Below are positions 1 to 10,945 of a stretch of 64,000 nucleotides of DNA, piece by piece. Source of the DNA: Favolaschia claudopus (taxonomy: Eukaryota > Basidiomycota > Agaricomycetes > Agaricales > Mycenaceae); assembly GCA_037176885.1 (NCBI GenBank), contig JAWWNJ010000019.1:2294001-2358000 (forward strand), given 5' to 3'. The notes under the pieces are model-generated. The model saw only the letters and a program-made list of their open reading frames with translations. It ran no database searches and was not told where the DNA came from. The position numbers and the translations under genes are program-made. Each line of letters starts with the position of its first letter. The first letter of the stretch is position 1.

Positions 1-1069
1 GTTGAACATACCTGAATAATAATCCTCTGCATCCAACACGCCATCAATTACCATTCGTTCGATCTTATCCTGCAGGTAAAGTCAGCGGCTCTGAACTTGG
101 TATCAATATACTTGACTTGGCAGACATACCGGGAACATCGCAGCAAAGGTCGAGCCGAGTATAGTGCCATACCTGTACAAAAGAGACAGAATCAGCTCTG
201 AATATTCCCTTCCTCACCTTAAACAAAAGAAGACGTACGAGAACCCCCAGTACTGCAACTTCTCCTGTCCATGCGCCTCAACGATCTTCAACATGTCCCG
301 CGCAGTCGACTCCGTGTTAAGGAACCGCAAGCTCCCATCATCCCGCGCGCCCGCAAGGGTAGATCGCACAAGGTCATTCGCGATGCTCCGCCCAAAAGCA
401 TCTTGCGAAGCGTTCAACGAGATCTGAGGCGGGAATTGTGCGCGCTCGGCTTGATTGAGGAAGAATGAGGCGCGAGGTAGAGATCGCGCGACGCCTATTT
501 AGCGAAAACGCAGCCGTATTAGAAAGACTCCTCGTCAAGAAGAAAGGGAAAGTGGAAATTAAGAGAGAAGGAAGAGAATTACCTCGAGGGTCAAACGAAA
601 CCAAATCAAACTGCGGTCCAATGATGGTACGGAATAAAGTTCCGAGGCCCAAGATCAAGCCCACGCCGTCTGTCCCGGGCCTCCAGGATTGAATAGAATT
701 GGCCCGCGGTAGTCAGAGGAGTTACGGGGCACAAGTGCCGGGAGACGGATGAGTGCTATGCTGGTGCTGGCTGCGTCGGGATTTTTGTAATCCAACGGGG
801 TCTATGGAAAGGAGAAGTAAGTTTCCAATCACCCGAAACACGACGAGCTCTGCGGACATGCATACCTTGAAGCGCGCGCATTCGAAATCAGTATTGCACG
901 GCGTCCAGTCGAGGGTGTCGAAGAATTGATCTGGTTTGTTTCGTTCAGAGGAACTACATCGGCGCTTCAGTTTAGAGATTCGCACCTTAGCCCAATCGAA
1001 GGTATCTTGCGATAGAGCATGTTGAGTAAAGGATAGAAGAAGGAGAGCTGAGAAGAATGGATTAAACAT
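1..1069 (-). pseudogene. TAP-type secreted alpha/beta hydrolase, copy 1 (frameshifted, 3' end outside window)
   Basis: The start at 1069 opens a good signal peptide (MFNPFFSALLLLSFTQHALS) followed by DTFDW. The exons match copy 2 at 2136-4487 step by step: TPCNTDFECARFK, then NSSDYRGPILFNPGGPG, FDPRG, LNASQDAFGR and the nucleophile elbow GFS/YGT, which is split by an intron near 190-215. Family knowledge: these are tripeptidyl-aminopeptidase-like serine hydrolases with a Ser-Asp-His triad. Two one-base losses relative to copy 2 break the frame. One lies just after the first intron (about 920-945). The other lies in the glycine-rich oxyanion loop near 677, where GGPGGSG becomes GGPGQ and soon reaches a TGA. 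Downstream frames stay conserved, so decay looks recent. A TATA-like TATAAAG lies about 45 bp upstream of the start. The C-terminal exons (Asp and His of the triad) would lie left of base 1. Confidence 0.75.
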
Positions 1070-2135
1070 GGGAGTAAAAGTGTTGGAAGGATGCGTTGTG
1101 GTTCGAGAGCTTTATAAAGGTATCAAGCTGAGGTCCGATGATCGAGGAGGAATAAAATCGCAACATTTTGATGCTTCGCTTGTCTGGGACCAAGGTTGAT
1201 TTGCGAATGAGAAGTGGAGCGCATCGTCTCCGCCGAGTCCCCGACCCAAACACTGCCTTGCGCGCGTTCTTGCCAGTAGTGACTTCGATTTCAGGACCTT
1301 ATGAATGAATAAGCAGGGTAGAGGAGTACACAGATTAGAGACCTACTGTATGCCGCAGTGTGTATAGAGCGTGAATGCCGAACGTCGATTGGCAGCACTC
1401 CATAGCAGTCGATGGGACCGTCGGCGACGACCTCGTGCCGGAGGCGTCCGCTGACAACTTACCGGAGTCCATGAAAATGAGTCAGTCATTCCAGTGGTTT
1501 TGAATGAAGATCCTCTGGACGCGTAATCAACACGCCCAGCTAGCCGATTTGCGTTGCTTTCGTAGTGAAGAGACAGCGACGCGCAAGCGGGGACGGGTAA
1601 TATTGCTGTGGAGCATAAACGGATTTTGGAGCTCGTGCGGAGATATAGACTCGTCAAGATATCATTGCGCAGCTCGCAAATGTTGTCGAACACGCCTAGC
1701 AATGCTCTTGAGCGCAGGGGAGGCGAACGTAGAGGGTAACGGGGCCCGGGTTCGGAAGTTGCCGTGATTCGGGAGTTGTTGAGTCGGGTGAGCTCAACAA
1801 AGCTGGATGTCGGGGTCAGTGGGGGAATACTTCGTGTTGAGAAAGTAAAGGAAGGGAGACGCAAGCAGAAAGAGGCTTGCCTGCAGGCCTGGCTGGAAGC
1901 CTGAACGGACATCGGGGGTCGGGAGGAAAGAGCAAATTGATCGGGTGATCCGAAGCTGAAGCGAGAGTCAAACACTGGTCAATAAAGGGAAGAATATTCA
2001 AAAATTTGGAAAAAAAAATTCCTGAGCCAATTGGTACGAGAGATCAATCTCATCTCGCGATTTTCTGGGAGTTAATAGAGAAATTGTCATTAAATTAGAA
2101 AGGTTTCTCTATCAAGTGAGAGTAAAATTTGTAAA
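1070..2135. other. Intergenic region between the two hydrolase copies
   Basis: The first 200 bases are the promoter of copy 1. Around 1195-1235 this shares a GGACCAAGGTTGATT block with the promoter of copy 2 (about 4550-4590), so the duplication included upstream DNA. A 210-codon open frame on the minus strand (1343-1975) has no recognisable domain, an odd Ser/Arg-rich composition and no splice logic, so I do not call it a gene. The rest is AT-rich 3' flank. Confidence 0.5.
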
Positions 2136-4487
2136 TCAAAAGCGTCCGTGCCCTTTAAACATCTTCGGCCCACTTTGCGCCAGTTTTCTTAATGCCTCCG
2201 ACAGCTCTTCCTCCCGGGATCGTCTGACCCCACGAGCGGCTATCGACTCCGTAGAATTAGCGCTGGGGAACAGTTCCGCGGTGGCATCCACCGAACACAC
2301 GGTGTCCTTCGCAGGAAGGGTGCCGTTGACGAAGTACGCTGCAACATGGGACATGGTGCAGGAGGAGGGAGCAGAGAGAGACGCGTGCTATGATGGATCT
2401 ATGTTAAATATCATTCCTCCAGAGGAATAAAATACGGCGACGCACCCCGGGACTATCTTGTGTCAGAAGCACCGATCCAGCAAATCCGGATGACATTTTG
2501 ACTCCGCTTTACAGATTTGTTAGGATATTATGTAGTATTATAGGATAATCAAGGAACGTACTCAGGACGAGGTGTGACGGGATCTATCGGTTAATGAGTT
2601 GAGAGGGAGGTTGGGGGGAAAAAGGATTGAACGTACCGGCGGTATTGCTGATGACAAGCAACGGAAAACTTGTGTTGGTCTTGAATGAAACTGTGTTGCA
2701 CAATTAAGATAATTAACTTGGCATGATTAAACGAAGTAGGAGAGAACATACTCGTAAAGTCATTCTTTAAGTATTCCGGCCATCCACTGGAACGAAAGAT
2801 AACATCAGAATTGCACAAACTGGATGGATTTCGACAACTCACAGGCAAGGCATCCTCATGCTGAAAACATCGCACCAGGACGAAGTCGCACACAGCGCCT
2901 CATAATTCTTCTTCACATCCTCATAATCCGCACTGATACTCTTACCATCATTGCAAATCACAGCGATCCCCGCATCGATAACGCTCGCGAATCGATCCTC
3001 CGCCGAGCTATTCGCGGGGCATGCATACAGCGGCGGCGACCCCGAGCCACCGACGCTCATCTCGTACAGCGCCGACGCGTTGCCCGAGGAGATGAGGTCG
3101 TGCAACGCGGAGGCAAGTGGCTGGAATAATTTGTACGGTTTGTAGAGAGCATCGAACATCGTGAGACGGAGGAGGGAGTAGTCGACGGCGTGATATGCTG
3201 GTGTCGGGGAAGACGCATCAACATCAACGATGGCTGGGACGGGACGGGTGAGAAGTTGGCGTTCTAAAGCAAGGATTTTGGCTTGGATGGCGGTGGTGTT
3301 TTGCTCGTAGAGTGCACATGCGTCGGGACCCGCAGCAACGCAGCCGTCGAGGAAGGTCTTCCATGTTTTGTCAATGTCAAGGAATGGCGTACGGTATTCG
3401 GCTGAGGCATTAGATTGGATCAGAACTGAGACTCCTCGAATTCAAGAGAGGTAGAACACACCAGAATAATAATCGTCTGCATCTAACACGCCGTCTATTG
3501 CCATTCGGCCAATCTTATCCTATACGATGCGGGTCAGTGACGCGGAAATAAATCAATGCATTTGGCTCGAAATTCAACATACCGGAAACATGGCAGCGAA
3601 TGTCGCCCCGAGAACCGTCCCATACCTGGAGCGCAAGAACGAACCATCAACCACGAATCCAACCTTATTTCAAAGTTGAATCAACGCACGAAAACCCCCA
3701 ATACTGCAACTTCTCCTCCCCATACGCCTCGACGATCTTCATCATATCACGCGCAGTCGCCTCCGTATTGATGAACCTTAAACTCCCATGATCATCGCGC
3801 GCGCCGGCCAGCGTAGCCTCAAGCATGCTATTCGCCATGGTCCGCCCAAAGGCATCCTGCGACGCATTCAACGAGATCTGCGGTGGGAACTGCGCGCGCT
3901 CGGCTTGCGTGGTGAAGAACGATGCGCGGGGGAGGGAGCGTGCGATGCCTGCAGTGATCGTCGAAAGGAAGGTGGAAACGAAGTGAGAATAGCACTCACC
4001 GCGAGGATCGAAGCCGACCAAATCGAACGAGGGACCGAGTATCGTACGGAACAGCGAACCAAGCTCGAGGATTGTGTCGACGCCGGACCCGCCTGGGCCG
4101 CCGGGGTTGAAGAGAATGGGCCCGCGGTAGTCGGAGGAGTTTCGTGGGACGGTTGCGGCGAGACGGACGAGTGCTATGCTTGTAGACGATGCGTTGGGGT
4201 TTGCGTAATCAAGTGGTGTCTGTGTGGATGAGTAGGAAATTAACCTACATATCGCGAGCAAATGGAAATCCTACCTTGAGGCGCGCGCATTCGAAATCAG
4301 TATTGCATGGGGTCCAATCTAGGGTCTCGCTGGACTGGATCTGTGTTGATTTCGTCGCGTTAGAGCGAGCTAAAATGCATATGTACGAATGATGTATACC
4401 CACCTGAGCCCAGTCGAACGTATCCTGAGTCAAAACATGCTTGCTAAAGGTTTAAAGAATGAGAGCTGAGAAGAGTGGATTAAACAT
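2136..4487 (-). pseudogene. TAP-type secreted alpha/beta hydrolase, copy 2 (stop codon in signal peptide)
   Basis: Almost the whole gene can be spliced: TPCNTDFECARLK, NSSDYRGPILFNPGGPGGSG (oxyanion loop), FDPRG, LNASQDAFGR, the elbow GFS|YGT split by an intron (nucleophile Ser), NTADPVTPRP (triad Asp), SGFAGSVLLTQDSPGHASLS (triad His) and YFVNGTLPAKDTVC near the C-terminus. About nine exons. This order is that of TAP-like C-terminal-domain peptidases/hydrolases, expected to act outside the cell. The start at 4487 aligns base for base with copy 1, but codon 12 is TAA (4452-4454) where copy 1 has CTA, so the signal peptide is cut after MFNPLFSALIL. No other in-frame ATG restores a signal peptide. 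Either the gene is dead or a start further in gives a cytosolic protein. A TATA-like TATAAAT lies near 4535. Confidence 0.75.
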
Positions 4488-5826
4488 GAGAGCAGAAGGT
4501 CGGATGGTGAACGTTACAATGGTTCAGGTTCAGATTTATACTTCTTGTGCTAGGACCAAGGTTGATTCGCGAACATTGAGTGGAGTATCGTGTCCGATAC
4601 TCAGCGGATTTGAAGCAGGGACTCCGATTGTGTCAGTGAGTTACTGAAATCACTGCTCCGAATGATTAGGTAGAGACGAGGCTTGCAAAGTAAAATCGCG
4701 CTACAAAAAGGAATTTTTGCGAAGGATCGTGGAGCCTAAGTTTTGCGTATGATCGCGTACGATGTGTTCCACCAATTAACAGTGACCAAGCACCAAACGG
4801 CGAAGGAAATTAGAGTCGGGGGCGATGCGCCTAACCGCCTGGATGACAGTTTACCTCGGTCTGCGAATTTGCGAAACGAGTCGAGCATTGAGTAGCAGCA
4901 GTTTCAATTCAATCACATGATGAGAGCTTACATAGAAGGCAGATATCTTCTCTCTCCAAACCCACACGCAAAGTATAAGTATCCAAACCAAGCACAACGT
5001 CAAATACGAAGGGAAGACAACGACAATTTGGATTTGACTAGTACTCGGAGTCTTGACGAGAATGGGATGAAAGTTTGCAAGTTTTGGCAGTGGCAGGTAG
5101 CCCCAAAAGCGTGAGGCTACGGTTTCGCACGCGCAAGAGTTTGAGCTTTTAAAGGGCCAAGCTCGGTAGATTGGTGGTCGAGAACAAGGAGCGTCGGAAG
5201 ATGCCGTGATCTCACGCATGATGTGACCGTCACATCATTTCCTGTTTTCCTCTCCTCTCGCGTTCTCCAGTTGTTCTCCAGCTTCAGAGACTCGTGTCGG
5301 CTATACCGACCTATTATCGACATCAGGACTCTCCGTTATATACTTCTTTGCTATTCGACGCTTCCAGCCCCTAGGATTTCACTGCGAAATGCCGCACGGC
5401 GGCACGGGCGAATCGGCGCATTTATTTATTTAAAACTTGTTGGTACCTCCGACTTATCACTGTCGGGAATGTGGAAACGATGAACCAACGTCTCCCGTCT
5501 TGATACTGGTTTAGAATCAAGATTCCAATCATCGTTCACTGGAGTATCGCCGTCTATATAATTCCACATCGATTTCCCCAAAATCTCCGCTTTATACAAC
5601 AATATCTGAGCGCCATAGGGTCCACCTCGTCCAACAAACAATTCTTTAAACTTTCGCTCACTTCTGAAGCTAAAATTAGTCGTGGCTCGGTCTTCGCTGA
5701 TTGGCGGGACGAAAAACGCGGTTTTGTACCTGGCTGATTGTCAGATTGATTGACAGCGCACACAGACTCGGACACGCCTCCCTCCCTCCACCTCTCGGGC
5801 TTTCCGCCCTTTCCCTCCCATCCCCC
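4488..5826. other. Intergenic region upstream of the mannosyltransferase
   Basis: It holds the duplicated promoter of hydrolase copy 2 (up to about 4600) and a perfect 21-base palindrome at 5218-5238. Open frames on both strands are short and show no domain or splice pattern. The last 100 bases before 5827 are pyrimidine-rich, as is usual upstream of fungal start codons. Confidence 0.5.
5218..5238. promoter_or_regulatory. Perfect 21-base palindrome with TGTGAC/GTCACA half-sites
   Basis: ATGATGTGAC and GTCACATCAT are exact reverse complements around one central C. Related dyads occur at 26184, 45392 and 58604, two of them just upstream of F-box start codons. The half-site resembles CRE/bZIP sites (TGACGTCA family). 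A binding role is inference; here it lies about 600 bp upstream of the nearest called gene. Confidence 0.45.
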
Positions 5827-7080
5827 ATGGCGTTCTCAAAGCGCTACGCGGCCCTCTTTACGCTAGCCCTTGCCTTCATAATCTACCTCACCACACTTCC
5901 TCTTCCTCCCTCACCACCCCCATCTCTTTCCGGTTCCGGCAAAAACCCATCCACATCCAAGCGCCTTACACCGCAGCGATAGTCTACCTTGTATCCGTCC
6001 TCCCTGGCCCTAGAAATCCCGAACAGCTGTTACAATCTCTCCCGCAAATGCAGAAAAATATTCCGTGGCGACATCAATGGCCGGTTTTACTTCTGCATGC
6101 GGGGGTGTATGATACACCTGAACGCAGGTTACAATTTCTTCATCGTCTTCGGCAGAGTGCGGAGGAACAAGAGTTAACGGCCGAGGCGACGGATATGTTA
6201 ATTCAACGAATCGAATTCGTTCCGACCTCGCACGAATTACCGCCAGGAATTCCTACGAACGGAGCCGGAGACGGTCCAATCTGGGAGGGGCGAATGGCCG
6301 GGTACGTCTCTCTACACCTCCCCTCAACATCCAGCATTGATCCATCCCTCTCTCCAATTTCCCTCTTCCGCAAAAAACCCCTCCAGCGTACCACCACGTC
6401 TGCGCCTTCTTCTCGCACAAAATCTTCTCCCACCCGCGCATCTCCAACCTCACCTACTTCCTCCGCCTCGACGACGACTCCCACATCACCCACCCCACCT
6501 GCATCGACCCCTTCGAATACATGCACACCAAAAACCTCTCCTACGCATTCCGCCAAGAAGGACCCCGACCTCGGGTGGGTCACCGAGGGATGTGGCCGTT
6601 CGTCAGCAACTACGCGCAGCGCCACCCCGCGGTCGAGGAAACGCTCCAGAGGAATAATTGGGAGTGGCCGGACGGCCGGTTCTGGCCTGGCGGGGATAGG
6701 TTTGGGCTGGGCGAGAATTTTCGGTCGTATGAGACGAATTTTGAGTTGGTTAAGGTGGAGAGGTTTACAAGTCTGGAGATGAGAGAGTTCTTGGAGGAGT
6801 TGGCGAGCGATCCAAAGAGGTTCTACTGGAGTCGGTGGGGTGAGTCATTCGCTTTTTTCTTCGGTTCCATTCGACGCTCCTTCCTTGGTTATTCGTTTAT
6901 TCCTTATCTACATATGACATCGACCTTTCTAATTCAAAGATGAATGTAGGAGATGCCCCACTACGCCTAGCTCAAGTCTACATGTTCCTCGACGTAGCCA
7001 AAGAGGTACACAAAATGTGCGAGATCCCATACGCACACAAGGACGAAGTCTTCAAGGGGTGCGAGTGCGTTCCTTTATGA
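5827..7080 (+). CDS. GT15 alpha-1,2-mannosyltransferase (Kre2/Mnt1/Ktr family)
   Basis: Golgi type II membrane enzyme that adds alpha-1,2-mannose to N- and O-glycans. The start at 5827 gives a short cytosolic tail and a signal anchor (AALFTLALAFIIYLTTL). The catalytic part follows: LVSVLPGPRNPEQLLQSLPQ, IPWRHQWPVLLLHAGVYD, RIEFVPTSHELP, then after an intron at about 6302-6388 YHHVCAFFSHKIFSHPRI, LTYFLRLDDDSHI (Mn/GDP-mannose site), MWPFVSNYAQRHP, YETNFELVKV (the Glu is the proposed nucleophile in Kre2), and after a second intron (6840-6952) WGDAPLRLAQVYMFLDVAKEVHKMCEIP, ending CECVPL. Oddity: the anchor is in one frame and the catalytic part begins in another, with the switch between about 5900 and 5965. 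A one-base indel or an unrecognised small intron would explain it. Confidence 0.85.
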
Positions 7081-7217
7081 CTAAATCTACAGCCGGTTTG
7101 CTCTCGTTTTTTCTTTCTTTCGTGGTTAATTGGGTGTTAGAAGGGTCATGTATCCTAGCAATTTGTACTCAAGTCGACCGAACAATGTAGTATCTTATCT
7201 CAATCCGATGTATTTCG

Positions 7218-7533
7218 TCAATTCCCTCCCGGAGCATTCAACCCTTTGAATCGACTCTCAACTGGCTTTGAATGAGTAGAGTTAACGCAGGATAGACGTT
7301 GCAACGTACCTTCACGAGGAGGCCGCGCAGGCCCGCCGCCTCCGATGCAGCGCGAAGATTCATCGCCGCGGGCGCAGGTGTTGACAGGATCGCGTTGGGC
7401 GACGTCTGCTTCCGAAAAATTGTTCAGCAAGGATTTGATTCATGGGGTATAAATTCGTTGACTCACAGGCAGGCTGAGGCAAAGCTGAAGTCACTGCAGC
7501 GAAAGCGCAGGCGAGGAGCACAAGGAATCGCAT
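7218..7533 (-). CDS. Small secreted protein, 68 aa, tandem copy A
   Basis: Three exons: 7533-7467, 7405-7310 and 7261-7218, with introns of 61 and 48 nt. Signal peptide MRFLVLLACAFAAVTSA, then a mature peptide of about 50 residues with the pattern PVNTCARG..RCIGGGGPARPPR and the C-terminal block ESRFKGLNAPGGN. Two cysteines could form one disulfide. Introns fall at the same codon phases as in copy B (7913-8322), and the promoters align too (a TATA-like box near 7611 and a shared GGGGACC..GTA.AGCGGGA block), so the pair is a true tandem duplication. I do not recognise the family. Such tiny secreted proteins in mushrooms are candidate effectors or signals, but nothing in the sequence fixes a role. 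Confidence 0.7.
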
Positions 7534-7912
7534 GATCTAGTTACGGAAACCTGAGGCCTAGGTCGGGTGGCTGGTGGTATAGTTCTGTTGTTCGGTTTGG
7601 AGAGCAGGATTTATATACTCAGTCTTCGACATTCAATATCAACATTTACGGCCTAGACAAGGGGACCGAGGTAAAGCGGGACATGCAGTGACTGTTGATC
7701 ATTCACAGATATTTTCAGTTCAATTCGAAGTGGGACGGCAACTTCCAAGCAACCACGAAGGCTGAAATCGGCGACTGCGTTCCGTTGCAAGATACATACG
7801 CCTTGTACGTCGAGTGGGCCTTCGGTTATCTCCTCTTCCTCGGTTTTCGGGCATCCAAAACGGACATTTCTAACCATATGTATTTTCCACCATTCGGAAC
7901 TTCCGCTCCCCC

Positions 7913-8322
7913 TCAAGCATTCACCCCCTGGAACGCCTCTGGCTGCTCCCCCACCTTTGCAGCTGGGACTGCAGATTGAACGGCGACAATAAGAGAGGAC
8001 GTGTGGTGAACTTACCACCGTTCACCCCTTTGAATCGATTCCCAACTGACTCTGAATGAGAATAGCTGGGGCAGCATAAATAATGCGACGTACGATTTCG
8101 AGGAGGGCTTGCGGGCTGTCCGACGCCGATGCAGCGTACATCAATATAGTGTTCGCCGCTGCGGATGCAGGTGTTGATAGGTTCAGGCTTCTCTGTATCC
8201 ACAGTATAATACATTTCACTTCCGAGTATATTCAGCTGCGAGTGGACAAACGCCTTACCGGCCGGCAGAGCTAAAGCTACAACAGCGAAGGCGACGAGTG
8301 AAGATAGGGCAGTGAAGCGCAT
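7913..8322 (-). CDS. Small secreted protein, about 80 aa, tandem copy B
   Basis: Signal peptide MRFTALSSLVAFAVVALALPA, then EKPEPINTCIRSG, VRCIGVGQPASPPR and NRFKGVN, matching copy A exon by exon. A further short exon (VPAAKVGEQPEAFQGVNA, stop at 7913) is absent from copy A and repeats a GVN-type ending. Exon 1 is 8322-8259. The second exon starts after a 48-60 nt intron with phase 1, as in copy A. The spacing between copies is about 380 bp and contains the promoter of copy A, which is similar to the promoter of copy B. Function unknown; secretion is inferred from the signal peptide. Confidence 0.68.
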
Positions 8323-8755
8323 ATTGAAGTGGAGGGTGGGTTGAATTGCTCTGCTTGGTTTCATCGGAACGACATCGTTTAAATACTCTTCAGCATTCAA
8401 TTTCAAATTCAGAGACTACAACACGAGCACGGGTACATGGGGACCTGCGTATAGCGGGAGATGAAGTGACCATTTTCCAGTCATAGATATCTTCGATTCA
8501 AGCTGTATTGGGCGGTAATCTCGGGAGATCTCGAGGCAGAGGAATCAAGAATGACAAAAACAAGGAGTGAATCGGAATGCTGGAACCTCTCATACATTGA
8601 GAACCCGCTGTTCACACTCACTAGCAAGATGGTGTACCGGGGATATACGGACTAACGAGGGTCGGAGTAATATCTGAGGCCGAACAGGAGAAATTCGATA
8701 AAAACTTGCTATACATCCTTTCAACAGTCAGTATCCATCGCCGAGCCTACACCGC
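8323..8755. other. Promoter of small secreted protein B and GH5 3' flank
   Basis: The first 150 bases hold the promoter of copy B: an AT-rich TATTTAAAC box near 8380 and the block shared with copy A's promoter near 8435-8470. No gene is seen in the remainder. Confidence 0.5.
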
Positions 8756-10945
8756 CTACAAAGCACACAAAATCGCCGCCGGCGCCCCATTACTCCCCAC
8801 CCTCGTCGTAAACGCCACCCCCCCAACATACTCCCCCCGTCGCACAACTCCCCTTAAACTGCCCCACCGCAAAATCCCCGCCAAGCGTATCCGCACGATT
8901 ATCCCCCTGATCGAACCACACCGTCCTCCCATTCGTCCCAAGCGACTTCGATGCCTTCGCACACATCACAGTGGACACCTTCACCCCGCGAATCGCCCAC
9001 CCATTAACAAAGTAGTTCTGCGGGCACGTATACTTCGTATACCCACTCGCCCAATCGCTGCTCACATGCCTCTCGTCGAATACCACCTCAATAGCGCGAT
9101 CCGCAGACCATAGACTGCTGCCGAGGCTGACGTCGGTACACAACCCCCTCGTCGACCCATGCGAGAGCCCAATCAGCCGAAGGTTATCCGGACACACCGC
9201 CTTCGTCGCCCCACTATCCCAGTCCCCGTTATCCCTCCTCACGCTCAACGACTGCGTGAAGTCCCCATCCTCCAACCTCAACATCTTCCACTCCGCCGCA
9301 CTCGCGACCGGCCCCTCCGCTCCCTTCGCGTCGATAAGCTGCTGCCAGATGGGTGCCCGCCAATCGTCCCCATCGAACAGCCCCGTGCGCTTCCCACCCC
9401 CGGCAGCCTTTTCCCAATTCATCAGCGCCCACCCGTTGCCCGAGCCGTCCGTGCTGTTGAGGTATCCCACGAGGGGCCAGAAGGCAAAGTCCGCGTCAGT
9501 TTGGACGAGGTAGGTGATGAAGTTTTGGAACCAGGTGTGGTCGGAGGCGAGGGTGTTGGTGCGGCCTGCGACGCCGAATTCGCTCATCCAGACCTAAAGA
9601 GCAACGGGAGAATTGAAGAAGAGGAAATGAGGAGAATTGGGAGGACGTACGGGCGCGGTGTAGTGCATCTGCGAATTAAGCGCGACGTACGAGGCCGAGC
9701 TGGTCATGACGTTGAAAAGATCGGTTTGGCTGAGATCGCGGTAACGAGGATCGGAGGTTTCCCCGATTCCAGTCGCTCCGCTGTGATTAGGACCAGTGTA
9801 CGAGTAAAAGTGCGCCGCGTAGACGAGCTGCGGTGTTCATTATTATCAGTCAACCAGATAATCGACTGAAAAGAAAAGATCAAACGTACCTTATGCGAGA
9901 TAAGTAATGTATGCGAGAGTCCCGAGACGGGTGTGAGTGTAGGCCGGCCGTGAGGGAGCCCGTCAACAGGGAGCCCGGTCCAATTAATTCCCTCGACGAT
10001 GATGAGGATGTCGGGATTCGCTTGCTGGATCTGGTCAGCCGCCAGCTGGGAGGCGTTTTCCCAGTCTGCGCCGTCTCCGTTGCCCCAGTCTGGGTCGGTT
10101 GTTACGTCGCGGCGAACCTTTATAATTCAAGGGTTAATTGAGATTGAGAGAAGAGGAGGGGGAGAAGAGGGTGAAGCTATGATGAGACGCACCTCGTTGT
10201 ACAGATCAGCGCCAGCTACGCGCTTGTTGGACTTGTACCGATTGACGACGGAGAGCCAGTCGCTGACCCAAGTATCGAAGCTTTGAGATTCGTTCCATCG
10301 TTCGTTGCCGTCGACGCCGCAGCACCAGATGCTTGTATTCGTATGCTGAAACAAAAAGGTCAGGCCGAGATGTACTTTCAATAGAATTTAGGAGACGCAC
10401 GTTATTCACAATCACAGCGATTCCCCGAGCGGTGAGCGCCTCTATCACAGCATCGTACACCTGCAGCGGTGTCATCCCCCGAAATTGCGGATTCGCAGCG
10501 ACCCAAGCGTCCTGAATCGGAGTCGCATCGTGCAGCATTTGATTCGAGAATTGAAGTCGTATTGTGTTGATGCCCATTTCAAGAAAGCTGTCGATGATCT
10601 GGTCTATCGGAACGTACTGGAGAGCTAAAGGCATGGTGTGGCTAGGGGAAATTCGAGGTGAGTCGACCGATAAGATTCAAAAACGCAGAAAACGCACGCA
10701 TTCTCCCCAGCGTGATGGCTTGCATCGTCATTGATATCCCCAGATCCTGAGTAAGTACCGCTGGCGCCATGCCAGTTCCCTCCCTGCAGCCTGAAGCGAT
10801 TCCCATCGGCGTCGACGACATAGCGGCCGCGCGTGCTGAGCGGAGGAGTCCAAGCGGGGACGTCGCGACTCGTCAGACGGGCAGCGCTCGCGACATTCAG
10901 AGCTGCGCCGAGGCAAAAACCAAGGAATCCGAGAGCGAGTCTCAT
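8756..10945 (-). CDS. Secreted GH5 family glycoside hydrolase with Cys-containing C-terminal extension; one-base frameshift near the end
   Basis: Signal peptide MRLALGFLGFCLGAALNVASA. The GH5 barrel can be followed through about seven exons: RGRYVVDADGNRFRLQGGNW, HTMPLALQYVPIDQ, SFLEMGINTIRLQFSNQM, GIAVIVNN, NTSIWCCGVDGNERW, VAGADLYNEV (Asn-Glu, acid/base), PDILIIVEGINWTG, LVYAAHFYSYTGP and VWMSEFGVAG (nucleophile Glu). About 160 residues follow the barrel, with Cys-rich blocks (VCPDNLRLIGLSHGS, YTCPQNYFVNGWAI, VMCAKASKSLG). In the current frame the protein ends CATGGVCWGGGVYDEGGE at 8790. Removing one C from the C6 run at 8833-8838 gives TGEYVGGVAFTTRVGSNGAP and AAILCAL ending at 8756, which looks like the true end. 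Likely acts outside the cell on a beta-glucan or related glycan; substrate not determined. TATA-like box near 11035. Confidence 0.8.

Noticed and set aside
1343..1975. 210-codon minus-strand frame between the hydrolases
   Set aside because: No signal peptide, domain or balanced composition; kept only as a note in the intergenic entry.
6203..6625. 140-codon minus-strand frame across the mannosyltransferase
   Set aside because: Shadow of the GT15 catalytic exon; Val/Gly/Glu-rich antisense of GC-rich codons.
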